Shown: positions 40,155 through 49,696 of the stretch, piece by piece | How positions within the stretch are numbered: the stretch's first letter is position 1 | How the letters are laid out: each line of letters begins with the position of its first letter | Translations under genes and position numbers: made by a program | Notes under the pieces: generated by a model | What the model was told of the DNA's origin: nothing | The model's database searches: none | What the model saw: the letters and a program-made list of their open reading frames with translations, nothing else | From: Roseitranquillus sediminis | GTDB lineage: Bacteria > Pseudomonadota > Alphaproteobacteria > Rhodobacterales > Rhodobacteraceae | NCBI RefSeq assembly: GCF_016918935.1 | Contig: NZ_JAFFOB010000018.1 | Coordinates: 124,001-188,000 of the forward strand | DNA length: 64,000 nucleotides | Direction of reading: 5' to 3'

Positions 40155-41495
40155 ATGCCGACACACCTCATCGTCCTGGCCGCCGGTCAAGGCACCCGCA
40201 TGAAGTCGGATCTGCCGAAGGTGCTGCACACGGTCGCAGGCGCGCCGCTCTTCGTCCACGCGCTCCGCGCGGGCGACGTGCTCGCGCCAGAGCGTGTGGT
40301 GCTGGTGGCGGGTCATGGCGCCGACGCGGTGAAGAAGGCAGTCGCCGACCTCGACCCTGCGCCCCAGGTGGTGACACAGGATGAGCAGCTCGGGACCGCT
40401 CACGCCGTCCTCCAGGCGCGGGAGGCGCTCTCGGGCGCGACCGGCGACGCCATCGTGCTCTACGGCGATACCCCGTTCATCCGGCCGGAGACACTCGAAC
40501 GGATGACCAAGGCGCGTCGCGCCGGCGCCCATGTGGTCGTGCTGGGCTTCCACGCCGCCGATCCGGGTCGCTACGGGCGTCTGATCCTCGAGGAAGACCA
40601 GCTCGAGCGGATCGTGGAGTGGAAGGACGCGAGCGAGACCGAGCGCGCCATCACGCTATGCAACAGCGGCGTCGTCGCCGCCGACGCGAGCGTCCTCTTT
40701 GACCTGATCGACGACGTCGGCAACGACAACGCGGCGGGCGAATACTACCTGACCGACATCGTCGCCGCCGCCCGCCGCCGCGGCCTCACCGCCACGGCCG
40801 TCTTCTGCGACGAGGCGGAGACGATGGGCGTGAACAGCCGCAGTGATCTTGCCGTGGCCGAGGCGGCTTTTCAGGACCGGGCGCGGGCCACGGCGCTGGA
40901 AGATGGCGTGACGCTGGTGGCGCCCGAGACGGTGTTCCTTTCGCACGACACGGTGATCGGGCGCGACGTGGTGGTCGAGCCACATGTCGTCTTCGGACCC
41001 GGCGTCACGGTCGAGACCGGTGCAACGATCCGCGCCTTCAGCCACCTCGAAGGGTGCCATGTCGGCTCGGGCGCGATCGTCGGTCCCTACGCCCGCCTGC
41101 GGCCGGGAGCGGAGCTGTCGAACGACGTGCGGGTCGGCAACTTCGTCGAGATCAAGAACGCCGAGATCGGCGACGGCGCCAAGGTGAACCACCTGACCTA
41201 TATCGGCGACGCGTCGATCGGCGCTCGCACCAACGTCGGCGCGGGGACGGTCACCTGCAACTACGACGGCGTGCTTAAGCACCGCACCGAGATCGGCGCG
41301 GACGTTTTCATCGGCTCGGATACCATGCTGGTCGCGCCGGTGCGCGTCGGCGACGGCGCGATGACCGCTACGGGCTCCGTCGTGACGTCGGACGTCCCTG
41401 ATGGCGCGATGGCCGTCGGTCGCGCACGCCAGCTGAACAAGCCGGACTTCGCCCGCCGCTTCTTTGCGCGGCTTCGGGCCGCGAGGGAGAGCTGA
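40155..41495 (+). CDS. glmU: Bifunctional UDP-N-acetylglucosamine pyrophosphorylase / glucosamine-1-phosphate acetyltransferase
   Basis: The 446-residue protein has an N-terminal nucleotidyltransferase (LIVLAAGQGTRMKSDLPKVLHTVAG, QLGTAHAV, YGDTPFI) and a C-terminal left-handed beta-helix of hexapeptide repeats (GAIVGPYARLRPGAELSNDVRVGNFVEIKNA, VNHLTYIGDA, GAGTVTCNYDG). It makes UDP-GlcNAc for peptidoglycan and LPS. It precedes glmS by one base after the stop. Confidence 0.98.
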   Translation: MPTHLIVLAAGQGTRMKSDLPKVLHTVAGAPLFVHALRAGDVLAPERVVLVAGHGADAVKKAVADLDPAPQVVTQDEQLGTAHAVLQAREALSGATGDAIVLYGDTPFIRPETLERMTKARRAGAHVVVLGFHAADPGRYGRLILEEDQLERIVEWKDASETERAITLCNSGVVAADASVLFDLIDDVGNDNAAGEYYLTDIVAAARRRGLTATAVFCDEAETMGVNSRSDLAVAEAAFQDRARATALEDGVTLVAPETVFLSHDTVIGRDVVVEPHVVFGPGVTVETGATIRAFSHLEGCHVGSGAIVGPYARLRPGAELSNDVRVGNFVEIKNAEIGDGAKVNHLTYIGDASIGARTNVGAGTVTCNYDGVLKHRTEIGADVFIGSDTMLVAPVRVGDGAMTATGSVVTSDVPDGAMAVGRARQLNKPDFARRFFARLRAARES

Positions 41496-41496
41496 G

Positions 41497-43305
41497 ATGT
41501 GCGGCATCGTCGGAGTGCTCGGCAACCATGAGGCGGCGCCGCTGCTCGTCGAGGCGCTGAAGCGGCTCGAGTATCGCGGCTACGACAGCGCCGGCATCGC
41601 CACCGTGGATGCTGGCCGCCTCGACCGACGCCGCGCCGTCGGCAAGCTGGTGGAGCTGTCCGACCTGCTGGTGCACGACCCGCTGTCGGGGAAGTCGGGA
41701 ATAGGCCACACCCGCTGGGCGACGCATGGCGGACCAACCTTGGTGAACGCCCACCCGCATCGCGCGGGGCCAGTCGCCGTCGTGCACAACGGCATCATCG
41801 AGAACTTCCGCGAGCTCCGCGCCGAGATGCGCGAGAAGGGCTACGAGACGGTCACGCAGACCGATACCGAGACCGTGGCGCTGGTGACGCAGGACCTCAT
41901 GGCGCAGGGGCTGCAGCCGGACGAGGCGGCGATTGCGGCGCTGGCGCGGCTCAAGGGCGCGTTCGCGCTCGCCTTTCTCTTCGAGGGAGAGGACGACCTG
42001 ATCGTAGCGGCGCGACAGGGCTCACCCCTCGCGATTGGCTGGGGCGATGGAGAGATGTTCCTTGGCTCCGACGCAATCGCGCTCGCGCCACTGACCGACC
42101 GGATCACTTATCTGGAGGAGGGCGACGTCGCAGTGCTGAACCGTGGCGGCGCCGAGATCCGCGACCGGAACGGCAACCGCGTAAACCGCCCGGTCCGCCG
42201 CGTCCTGATCGACGCCAGTCGGATCGAGAAGGGCGGCCACCGGCACTTCATGGCCAAGGAGATTGCAGAGCAGCCCGCCGTTCTCCGCGAGGCGCTCGAC
42301 CACTACCTGCAGGACGACGGCATCGCGATGCCTCAGATCGACTTCACCGACGTGGACCGGGTGGTCCTCGTCGCCTGCGGCACCGCGTTCTATGCCTGCC
42401 AGACGGCGCGCTACTGGTTCGAGGAGCTGGCGCGCCTGCCGGCCGAGTGCGACATCGCCTCGGAGTTCCGCTACCGCGAGCCGCCGCTCAGTGAACGGAC
42501 GCTCGCGGTCTTCGTCAGCCAGTCGGGCGAGACAGCCGACACCCTGGCCGCACTGCGCTACTGCCGCGACAAGGCGAGGATCGTGTCGGTGGTGAACGTG
42601 GCCGAGAGCTCGATCGCGCGGGAAAGCGACCTGGCCCTGCCGATCCTTGCCGGCGCCGAAATCGGCGTGGCCTCCACGAAAGCCTTCACCTGCCAGCTTG
42701 CCGTGCTGATGCTCATGGCGCTCAAGGCTGCGAAGGATCGCGGCCGGATAGGCGACGATGCGCTTGCCGGACACCTCAACGACGTGCGCACTCTCCCCGG
42801 CCTCGTCAGTCACGCGCTGACGGTCGAGCCGGCGATCGAAGACGCGGCGCGCGCCCTGTCGCAGGCACAGGATGTCCTCTTCCTCGGCCGCGGCACGATG
42901 TACCCTCTGGCTATGGAGGGTGCGCTGAAGTTGAAGGAGATCAGCTACATACATGCCGAAGGTTATGCGTCAGGCGAGCTCAAGCACGGGCCGATCGCCC
43001 TGATAGACGGCAGCGTGCCGGTGATCGTGATGGCGCCGCGCGACAGGCTCTTCGACAAGACAGTGTCGAACATGCAGGAGGTCATGGCGCGTGAGGGACA
43101 GGTCATCCTGATCACGGACGCAGCTGGCGCCGAGGCCGCTGGCGAGGGGACCCGTGAGGTGCTGCAGATGCCGCCGGTGCCGCCTCTGTTGGCGCCGATC
43201 GTCTACGCGATCGCAGCGCAGCTGCTGGCTTATCATACCGCCATCGCAAAGGGCACGGATGTCGACCAGCCGCGGAACCTCGCCAAGTCGGTCACGGTCG
43301 AGTAA
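41497..43305 (+). CDS. glmS: Glutamine-fructose-6-phosphate aminotransferase (isomerizing)
   Basis: The 602-residue enzyme starts MCGIVGVLG, where Cys2 becomes the N-terminal nucleophile. It has the glutaminase half (GIGHTRWATHGGP) and two SIS domains (ACGTAFYACQTARYW, SQSGETADTL, STKAFTCQL, GRGTMYPLAMEGALKLKEISYIHAEGY) and ends with the family PRNLAKSVTVE. It supplies glucosamine-6-P, the first step of the pathway finished by GlmU. The two genes form an operon. Confidence 0.98.
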   Translation: MCGIVGVLGNHEAAPLLVEALKRLEYRGYDSAGIATVDAGRLDRRRAVGKLVELSDLLVHDPLSGKSGIGHTRWATHGGPTLVNAHPHRAGPVAVVHNGIIENFRELRAEMREKGYETVTQTDTETVALVTQDLMAQGLQPDEAAIAALARLKGAFALAFLFEGEDDLIVAARQGSPLAIGWGDGEMFLGSDAIALAPLTDRITYLEEGDVAVLNRGGAEIRDRNGNRVNRPVRRVLIDASRIEKGGHRHFMAKEIAEQPAVLREALDHYLQDDGIAMPQIDFTDVDRVVLVACGTAFYACQTARYWFEELARLPAECDIASEFRYREPPLSERTLAVFVSQSGETADTLAALRYCRDKARIVSVVNVAESSIARESDLALPILAGAEIGVASTKAFTCQLAVLMLMALKAAKDRGRIGDDALAGHLNDVRTLPGLVSHALTVEPAIEDAARALSQAQDVLFLGRGTMYPLAMEGALKLKEISYIHAEGYASGELKHGPIALIDGSVPVIVMAPRDRLFDKTVSNMQEVMAREGQVILITDAAGAEAAGEGTREVLQMPPVPPLLAPIVYAIAAQLLAYHTAIAKGTDVDQPRNLAKSVTVE

Positions 43306-43370
43306 TTGGCGGGAACCACCTCTGCGGGCGGAGCTTTTCCAAGAACGACTCGATCATCCAAGGGTTCTAG

Positions 43371-44066
43371 ATGTCGCCCAAGGCCATCCTATTCGGCTCG
43401 CTCGGAACGCTAGCCGAAACCTCGGACCTCAGACGCAGAGCGTACAACGCCGCCTTTGCCGAGGCTGGCCTCGACTGGGCCTGGGACACACCCACCTTTC
43501 GCCGCCTGCTCAGGCATGACGACCCGATCCGCTCGCACGCCATCGAGCGTGTTCAGGTTCTGGCGACGGCGCGACTGGCGGCGCGGGCGGAGGGTATCTA
43601 CCTCACCATGCTCGAGCAGGTTCGCGTGCCGCCGCGTCCGGGGGTGCGGGACGTGATCGACGGGGCGCGTTCCGCTGGTGTGACGCTCGTGCTTGCCGCC
43701 GCGGCCTCGCCCGAGGAAGCCGCAGCCGTGCAGAAGGCGGCAGGGCTGGAATCGTCGAACATCGATTGCTCGGCGGCAGCACCGCACGTTTCGCCGGATC
43801 TCTACCTCCTGGCCGTGCGGCGGATGCTACTTTCCCCCGAGGATGTCGTTGTCATCGTCGATGCGCCGGATGCCGCGCAGGCGGCTGCCACTGCCGGATT
43901 GCGCTGCGTCGCGTTCCCCGGCGCCGCCTATGCCGACGTCGCATTCCCTTCCGTGGAGCAAGTTGTGGACGTTCTGACGCCGCGCCTCCTCGGCCTCCCG
44001 CGGAGGTGCCGCGCCGACGGCCTCCTCCGCGACCCTACGGTCGTTCCCGCAGCTCGCGGCGCATGA
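43371..44066 (+). CDS. HAD-like protein lacking the nucleophile Asp
   Basis: The 231-residue protein keeps the HAD shape: an N-terminal ILFGSLGTLAETSDLRRRAYNAAFAEAGLDW, middle AVRRMLLSPEDVVVIVDAPDAAQAAATAGLRCVAFPGA. The first motif should read DxDGT but is GSLGT here, so the phosphotransfer aspartates are missing. The protein is probably a binding or regulatory HAD relic. It ends inside the convergent acyl-CoA synthetase gene (32-bp overlap). Confidence 0.8.
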   Translation: MSPKAILFGSLGTLAETSDLRRRAYNAAFAEAGLDWAWDTPTFRRLLRHDDPIRSHAIERVQVLATARLAARAEGIYLTMLEQVRVPPRPGVRDVIDGARSAGVTLVLAAAASPEEAAAVQKAAGLESSNIDCSAAAPHVSPDLYLLAVRRMLLSPEDVVVIVDAPDAAQAAATAGLRCVAFPGAAYADVAFPSVEQVVDVLTPRLLGLPRRCRADGLLRDPTVVPAARGA

Positions 44067-45633
44067 TCTTTCCGGTGGCGGTGGTCGGCAGGCTGTCGAC
44101 GATCACCACACGGCGCGGCGCGACATGCGGACTGATCCGCTGGCGCACCCGCGCGATGAGGTCGTCCGGCAGCCCATCGGTCGAGGCTCCGGGTCGCAGC
44201 ACGACGTAGGCGACGACGACCTCGGTGCGCACCGGGTCCGGTTCGCCCACAGCGGCGGCGAGTACGACATCTGGGTGCCCAGCCAGGCAATGCTCGATCT
44301 CGCTCGGTCCGATCCGGTAGCCGGACGAAGTGATTACGTCGTCGTCGCGCGAAACGAACGAGAAGAATCCGTCGGCGTCGCGCCGCCCCAAGTCGCCCGT
44401 CCGCATCCAGCGCCCCGTGAACTTCTCCTCGGTCTTGTCCGGCTGTCTCCAGTAGCGCAAGAACATAACGGGATCGGGCGTGGAAACGGCGATCTCGCCC
44501 TCCTCGCCGTCCGGCACCGGGTTTCCGGCGCCGTCGATGACCGCAACGACATGCCCCGGCACCGCCCGCCCCATGCAGCCCGACCTGTACTCGGTCGAGG
44601 AGCTGGAGACGACAAGGTTGCACTCAGTCTGGCCGTAGAACTCGTTGATAGGTGCCTGCAGGACCTCGCGCCCCCAGTCGCGCAAGTCGTCGCCCAGGCT
44701 CTCGCCGCCCGATCCGATCGAGCGCACGTCAACATCATGCGGCACCGGCGCCTGCCGCATCATCTTGAGAGCGGTGGGAGGCAGGAACATGTTGCGGACG
44801 CCTCGGTCGGCGATCAGGCGCCATGCCTCGTCAGGGGTGAACTTGCGGAACCGCCGGCTGACCAGCGGGACGCCGTAGTAGAGGCAAGGCAGTGCCATGT
44901 CGAAGAGGCCGCCGATCCAGGCCCAGTCGGCCGGAGTCCAACCGATATCGCCCGGCTGGCCGAAACCCTCGTGATGCAGCTCGATCGCAGGCAGGTGGCC
45001 GAGCAACACCCGGTGCGCATGTAGCGCCCCCTTCGGCGGCCCCGTCGTTCCCGAGGTGTAGATCATCACCGCCGGGTCATGGGGGGTCGTCGGCGCGGCT
45101 CGTGCAGGGGACGCCTTCACGATGTCGTCCCAGAACGAGCGTACCGACGACGGCTCCGTACAGAAGACCGCCCTGACGTCTGGCAGGTCGAGCGACATCA
45201 GCTTGTCGAGGCTGGCAAGGTCCGTCACCACCGCGCGGGCGCCGCTGTCAGACAGGCGGTACTGCAGCGCCTCGGGCCCGAAGAGCGTGAAGAGCGGGAC
45301 TGTGATCGCGCCGAGCCTCATCGCGGCGAAGTGCGCGATCAGCGCTTCCGGACATTGCCCGAGCACGATCGCGACCCGATCCCCCCGCACCACGCCCTGT
45401 GCCGAGAGTGCCGAGGCGAAGCGACTGGCCGCATCGCAGAGCCGGCTGTAGGTCCACTCGCTGACGCCCTTGTCTCCCACGTGCACGAGGGCGACTCGCG
45501 ACGGATCCGCCTCCGCCCAACTGTCGCAGCATGCATGCGCGATGTTGAAATCGGGAGGCAGCGTCCAGCGGAACTCGCTCCGCATCGCCTCCCACGGCCC
45601 TATCCGGGGGATGAGCCGGCGCTCAGCGGGCAT
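44035..45633 (-). CDS. Acyl-CoA synthetase (AMP-forming, ANL superfamily)
   Basis: The 532-residue ligase has the AMP-binding motifs YTSGTTGPPKGALH, EFYGQTECN and GRWMRTGDLGRRDADGFFSFVSRDDDVI, SSGYRIGPSEIE, and the catalytic Lys near the end in TATGKIMRREL. Length and the GWTPADWAWIGGLFDMALP segment suit the medium-chain or acetyl-CoA/benzoate-type group; the acid is unknown. The start at 45633 overlaps the upstream lipoprotein stop by 11 bases. Confidence 0.92.
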   Translation of the reverse strand: MPAERRLIPRIGPWEAMRSEFRWTLPPDFNIAHACCDSWAEADPSRVALVHVGDKGVSEWTYSRLCDAASRFASALSAQGVVRGDRVAIVLGQCPEALIAHFAAMRLGAITVPLFTLFGPEALQYRLSDSGARAVVTDLASLDKLMSLDLPDVRAVFCTEPSSVRSFWDDIVKASPARAAPTTPHDPAVMIYTSGTTGPPKGALHAHRVLLGHLPAIELHHEGFGQPGDIGWTPADWAWIGGLFDMALPCLYYGVPLVSRRFRKFTPDEAWRLIADRGVRNMFLPPTALKMMRQAPVPHDVDVRSIGSGGESLGDDLRDWGREVLQAPINEFYGQTECNLVVSSSSTEYRSGCMGRAVPGHVVAVIDGAGNPVPDGEEGEIAVSTPDPVMFLRYWRQPDKTEEKFTGRWMRTGDLGRRDADGFFSFVSRDDDVITSSGYRIGPSEIEHCLAGHPDVVLAAAVGEPDPVRTEVVVAYVVLRPGASTDGLPDDLIARVRQRISPHVAPRRVVIVDSLPTTATGKIMRRELRERP

Positions 45634-46078
45634 GGACGGTGACAGTGTGCAGTCCGCCAAGAGGCAAATCGAGCAGGCGCATCGCCGCCAGCGACATGCG
45701 GCTGCCGCCGTCGCTGGGAATCAACTCGACCAGCCCGGACCTGCCCGCCTGTGTCACCACCCGCCCCGCGCGCGCCGCTCCGACCAGCGGCGTGCGCAGC
45801 CACAGCCCGCCCTGGGCTGGATCGCCCAGCGAGACGACGACGCTGCCGAGCTCCTCTTCCGCCGCGTCGTCGACCGCGGTCGCGGCGGCCCGCTGCTCGG
45901 CAGTGGTCGTGTCGAATTGCGCGGCGGTCCGTGCGCCAGGCGGCGGCGATGGCGCGGCAACGACCCGCGCAATCTCGGGCGGCGTCTCGCGCGGCGGCAC
46001 GTCCGGAGCGACCTCCCGCGATAGGGTGGCGCATCCGGCGAGCAGAGCGAGCGCTGCAAGAGCGATGTGGGTTTTCAT
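45623..46078 (-). CDS. Lipoprotein of unknown function
   Basis: The 151-residue protein starts [16 protein letters not shown], a clear lipobox (Cys16), then a Pro-rich linker and a compact domain of beta character ([70 protein letters not shown]). Hydrophobic repeats suggest a SPOR or D-alanyl-type sheet but no family is certain. It overlaps the acyl-CoA synthetase start and is divergent from moaA. Confidence 0.8.
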   Translation of the reverse strand: MKTHIALAALALLAGCATLSREVAPDVPPRETPPEIARVVAAPSPPPGARTAAQFDTTTAEQRAAATAVDDAAEEELGSVVVSLGDPAQGGLWLRTPLVGAARAGRVVTQAGRSGLVELIPSDGGSRMSLAAMRLLDLPLGGLHTVTVHAR

Positions 46079-46156
46079 GCCTTCAACACTATCAGCCGGA
46101 CCGCCGTGGGCAATCGCTCTTGCCGCGTTGCCAACCCGGCTCTAGTCTGGGGCGCC

Positions 46157-47179
46157 ATGACCTCACTCGGACCCATCGAAGCAGCGCCCCTCGTCGATCC
46201 GTTCCAGCGCTCGATCGACTACCTGCGGGTTTCCGTGACGGATCGGTGCGACTTCCGTTGCGTCTACTGCATGTCCGAGAACATGACCTTTCTGCCGAAG
46301 AAGGAGCTCCTCACGCTGGAGGAGCTCGATCGGATGTGCTCGACCTTCGTCCGGCTCGGCGTGAAGAAGCTGCGCATTACCGGCGGCGAGCCGCTGGTCC
46401 GGCGCGACATCATGACCTTCTTCCGCGGCATGACGCGCCACCTCGAGAGCGGCGCGCTGCGCGAGTTGACGGTCACTACGAATGGCTCTCAACTTAAACG
46501 ATTCGCAGGCGATCTTCATGCTGCGGGTGTGCGGCGCATCAACGTCTCGCTCGACACGCTCGACGAGGCGAAGTTCGCGCGGATCACCCGATGGGGCCGC
46601 CTGCCGCAGGTCCTCGACGGCATCGACGCCGCGCAGGCGGCCGGGCTACGGGTCAAGATCAACACCGTGGCGCTCAAGGGCTTCAACGAGGACGAGCTCT
46701 TCACGCTTATCGACTGGTGCGCCAGCCGCGACATGGACCTCACCTTCATCGAGGTCATGCCAATGGGCGACCTCGGCGGCGAGGACCGGCTCGACCAGTA
46801 TTGGCCGCTGAGCGACCTGCGCGCCCGCATCGGCGAGCGGCATGCGATGGTCGAGCTTGCCGAGCGCAGCGGCGGGCCGGCGCGCTACGTCCGGCTCGAC
46901 ACGCGACAGAAGATCGGCTTCATCACGCCCCTCACGCACAATTTCTGCGAGAGCTGCAATCGTGTCCGCCTGACCTGCACCGGCGAGCTCTACATGTGCC
47001 TCGGGCAGGAGGACATGGCCGACCTGCGCGCCCCGCTCCGTGCCAGCAACGATGATGCCCTGCTGGAAGACGCGATCCGCGCCGCGATCGCCCGCAAGCC
47101 CAAGGGGCACGACTTCGACTATTCGCGTCAGCGTGCGGATGGACAGGTCTCCCGCCACATGAGCCACACCGGCGGCTGA
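46157..47179 (+). CDS. moaA: GTP 3',8-cyclase (molybdenum cofactor biosynthesis)
   Basis: The 340-residue radical-SAM enzyme carries the CxxxCxxC cluster in [26 protein letters not shown], and a second cluster at the C-terminus in [21 protein letters not shown]. It makes 3',8-cyclo-GTP in the first step of Moco synthesis. The final double Gly (SHTGG) is the conserved C-terminal tail. Its cofactor would serve Mo enzymes such as the Mo-hydroxylase at the left edge. Confidence 0.97.
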   Translation: MTSLGPIEAAPLVDPFQRSIDYLRVSVTDRCDFRCVYCMSENMTFLPKKELLTLEELDRMCSTFVRLGVKKLRITGGEPLVRRDIMTFFRGMTRHLESGALRELTVTTNGSQLKRFAGDLHAAGVRRINVSLDTLDEAKFARITRWGRLPQVLDGIDAAQAAGLRVKINTVALKGFNEDELFTLIDWCASRDMDLTFIEVMPMGDLGGEDRLDQYWPLSDLRARIGERHAMVELAERSGGPARYVRLDTRQKIGFITPLTHNFCESCNRVRLTCTGELYMCLGQEDMADLRAPLRASNDDALLEDAIRAAIARKPKGHDFDYSRQRADGQVSRHMSHTGG

Positions 47180-47307
47180 CGTCCGGCTTCGGCTGCGGCG
47201 AACCGAGGAGCCGGCAGCGCATCGTCTGCCGAGCTGTTCTCGGCGAATGCGCGCCGCGGCCGTGCCGCGAGGGCTTCAACCCCTGCCTGCGGCCGTGGCG
47301 CTCCGCT

Positions 47308-48471
47308 TCAGGCCGCCGGCATCCGCCGCTCGACGATCTCGGCCCACCAGGAACAGCCGGCAGGGATGGCCTCGTCATCGAAATCGTACTCGGGGTGGTG
47401 CACTGCGGCCGTGTTGCCATTGCCGACGAGGATGTAGGCCCCTGGGCGTGCGTTCAGCATGAAGGCGAAGTCCTCGCCGCCCATGATCAGCGGCGCCTCC
47501 ACGCAATCGCCCGAGACCGCTCGCGCGACGTCGGCAGCGAAATTGGTCGGCTCGTCCGCGTTCACCATGACCGGATAGTTGCGCTTGTAGTCGACGCGCG
47601 CCTTGGCGCCGAAGGCCTCGGCCGTGGCCTCGGCGATACGCTTCAGCCGCGACTCGGCCAGGTCCTGCACGTCCGGGTCGAGCGTGCGGACCGTCCCGCG
47701 CAGGTGGACCTTCTGCGGAATGACATTGTGCGCCTTCGACTCTGTCTCGAACGAGGTGACCGACACGACGATCTGCTTCACCGGATCCACGTTCCGGCTG
47801 GCCACCGACTGCAGCGCGACGACGATGTGGCTCGCCACCAGCGTCGTGTCGATGCATTCGTGCGGCTTGGCCGCGTGGCCACCCTTCCCCTCGATCTCGA
47901 TCTCGAAGACGTCGGCCGCCGCAAAGAACGCGCCGGGCCGGATCGCGAAGCTGCCGGTCGGGATGCCCGGCATGTTGTGCATGCCGTAGACCTCCTGGAT
48001 GCCCCAGCGCTCCATCAGTCCGTCCTCCACCATCTCGCGGCCGCCGCCGCCCCCTTCCTCGGCCGGCTGAAAGATCACCACAGCGGTCCCGTCGAAATTG
48101 CGCGTCTCCGCGAGGTACCGTGCCGCGCCCAGCAGCATCGCGGTATGCCCGTCGTGGCCGCAGGCGTGCATGGCACCCGGTCGCTTCGACGCATGCGGCG
48201 CGCCCGTCGCCTCGAGGATGGGAAGCGCGTCCATGTCTGCCCTGAGACCGATGACCCGGCCGGACGTGTTGGTCTTGCCGTGAATCACGCCCACCACGCC
48301 CGTGCGGCCGATCCCCTCCACCACCTCGTCGCAACCGAACGCGCGCAGCTTTTCGGACACGATGCCGGCGGTGCGATGGGTGTCGAACAGAAGCTCAGGG
48401 TTCTCGTGCAGGTCGCGGCGCCAGGCCGCGATCTCGGATTGCATGTCGGCAAGGCGGTTCTTTATGGGCAT
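47308..48471 (-). CDS. M20 family amidohydrolase (hippurate hydrolase / N-acyl-amino acid deacylase)
   Basis: The 387-residue zinc peptidase has GLRADMDALPILEATG, HACGHDGHTAMLLGAARYL, FQPAEEGGGGGREMV and a final MGGEDFAFML. This is the HipO/AbgB-like type, which cleaves N-acyl or hippurate-type amides, and the absence of an extended dimer lid is not diagnostic. It lies downstream of argE and the DppDF ATPase in one minus-strand run, which suggests import and hydrolysis of acylated amino acids or peptides. Confidence 0.92.
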   Translation of the reverse strand: MPIKNRLADMQSEIAAWRRDLHENPELLFDTHRTAGIVSEKLRAFGCDEVVEGIGRTGVVGVIHGKTNTSGRVIGLRADMDALPILEATGAPHASKRPGAMHACGHDGHTAMLLGAARYLAETRNFDGTAVVIFQPAEEGGGGGREMVEDGLMERWGIQEVYGMHNMPGIPTGSFAIRPGAFFAAADVFEIEIEGKGGHAAKPHECIDTTLVASHIVVALQSVASRNVDPVKQIVVSVTSFETESKAHNVIPQKVHLRGTVRTLDPDVQDLAESRLKRIAEATAEAFGAKARVDYKRNYPVMVNADEPTNFAADVARAVSGDCVEAPLIMGGEDFAFMLNARPGAYILVGNGNTAAVHHPEYDFDDEAIPAGCSWWAEIVERRMPAA

Positions 48472-48538
48472 CGGGGCTCCTCTCGTCCTGTTCGCGGTCA
48501 ATGAGCCCACGGCAGCGGGGCGCGTCAATCCCCGCAGT

Positions 48539-49696
48539 TCAGGCGCACAGATGATCGACCACGCGCGAGACGAAGTCCTCGCCCCGACGGAACTGCTCGA
48601 CCGTGATGTACTCGTCGGGCTGGTGCGCCTGGGCGATATCCCCGGGCCCGCAGACGACGGCAGAGTAGCCCGCGGCCTGGAACTGGCCGGCCTCGGTGCC
48701 ATAGCTCACGACGTGGCGGCCGTTGTCGCCGGTGATCCGGCGCGCGATCGCCTCGGCGCGGCCGTCCTCCTCGGGGCGCAGCGGCGGCACGTCGAAGTAG
48801 CGCTCGACCTCGATCCGCGCCTCGGGCCGGACCGCTCGCATCTGCGCCTCGACCTCGGCGACCTTCATCTCGAACGCCGCGCGCCACTCCTCGGGGTCCT
48901 CGCTCGGAACGCAGCGGAAACTCAGCCCGAAGTGGCATTCGCCGGCGGTGATGTTGTGCGCCGTCCCGCCGCTGATCTGACCGACATGGACAGTCGTCCA
49001 GGGCGGCTCGAACAGTGCCGTCAACGGCCCCGGCTCGCGCGCGCGGTTCGCCTCATTCTGCTCGTTCGCCCACTCGATCAGTTTCGCGGCCTCCATAATG
49101 GCGTTGACGCCGGTATGCATGAGTGACGAGTGCACCTCGAAACCGCGCACGGTCACAAGGAAACCGACGCCCCCCTTGTGGCCGGTGACCGCCTTCATCA
49201 TCGACGGCTCGCCGATGATGGCCGCGGCTCCGCGCGGCAGGATTCGCGTCATGTCCTCGATCATCGGCGGCGCGCCGGTGCAGCCCACTTCCTCGTCGTA
49301 GCTGAGCGCGATCTGCAGTGGCCGCTTCACCCCCCGTTCCAGCGCCAGCGGCACCGCCGACAGCGCCAGCGCGTCGAAGCCCTTCATGTCGACCGTGCCG
49401 CGGCCGAAGAGCTTGCCGTCCCGCTCGATCACGGTGAAGGGGTCGGAGGCCCACTTCTGCCCGTCGACCGGAACCACGTCGGTGTGCCCCGAGAGGATGA
49501 TGCCGCCCTCGACCTCGGGCCCGACATTGGCGAAGAGCCCCGCCTTGTCGCCGTCGGCGTTCCAGGTGCGGTGCGCCGTGACGCCGAAGCCGTCGAGATA
49601 CTCCTCTACCCAGTCGATCAGGGCCAGGTTGCTGTCGCGGCTGACGGTGGGAAAGCCGACCAGCCGGTCGAGGATCTCGCGCGCGGTAAGTTTCAT
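48539..49696 (-). CDS. argE: Acetylornithine deacetylase
   Basis: The 385-residue M20A enzyme has GHTDVVPVDGQKWASDPF, GRGTVDMKGFDALAL, YDEEVGCTGAPPMI and SYGTEAGQFQAAGYSAVVCGPG, matching the ArgE group. It deacylates N2-acetyl-ornithine, or other N-acetyl amino acids. Its start overlaps the ATPase stop by ATGA. The coupling to a peptide transporter suggests catabolic use rather than arginine synthesis. Confidence 0.9.
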   Translation of the reverse strand: MKLTAREILDRLVGFPTVSRDSNLALIDWVEEYLDGFGVTAHRTWNADGDKAGLFANVGPEVEGGIILSGHTDVVPVDGQKWASDPFTVIERDGKLFGRGTVDMKGFDALALSAVPLALERGVKRPLQIALSYDEEVGCTGAPPMIEDMTRILPRGAAAIIGEPSMMKAVTGHKGGVGFLVTVRGFEVHSSLMHTGVNAIMEAAKLIEWANEQNEANRAREPGPLTALFEPPWTTVHVGQISGGTAHNITAGECHFGLSFRCVPSEDPEEWRAAFEMKVAEVEAQMRAVRPEARIEVERYFDVPPLRPEEDGRAEAIARRITGDNGRHVVSYGTEAGQFQAAGYSAVVCGPGDIAQAHQPDEYITVEQFRRGEDFVSRVVDHLCA

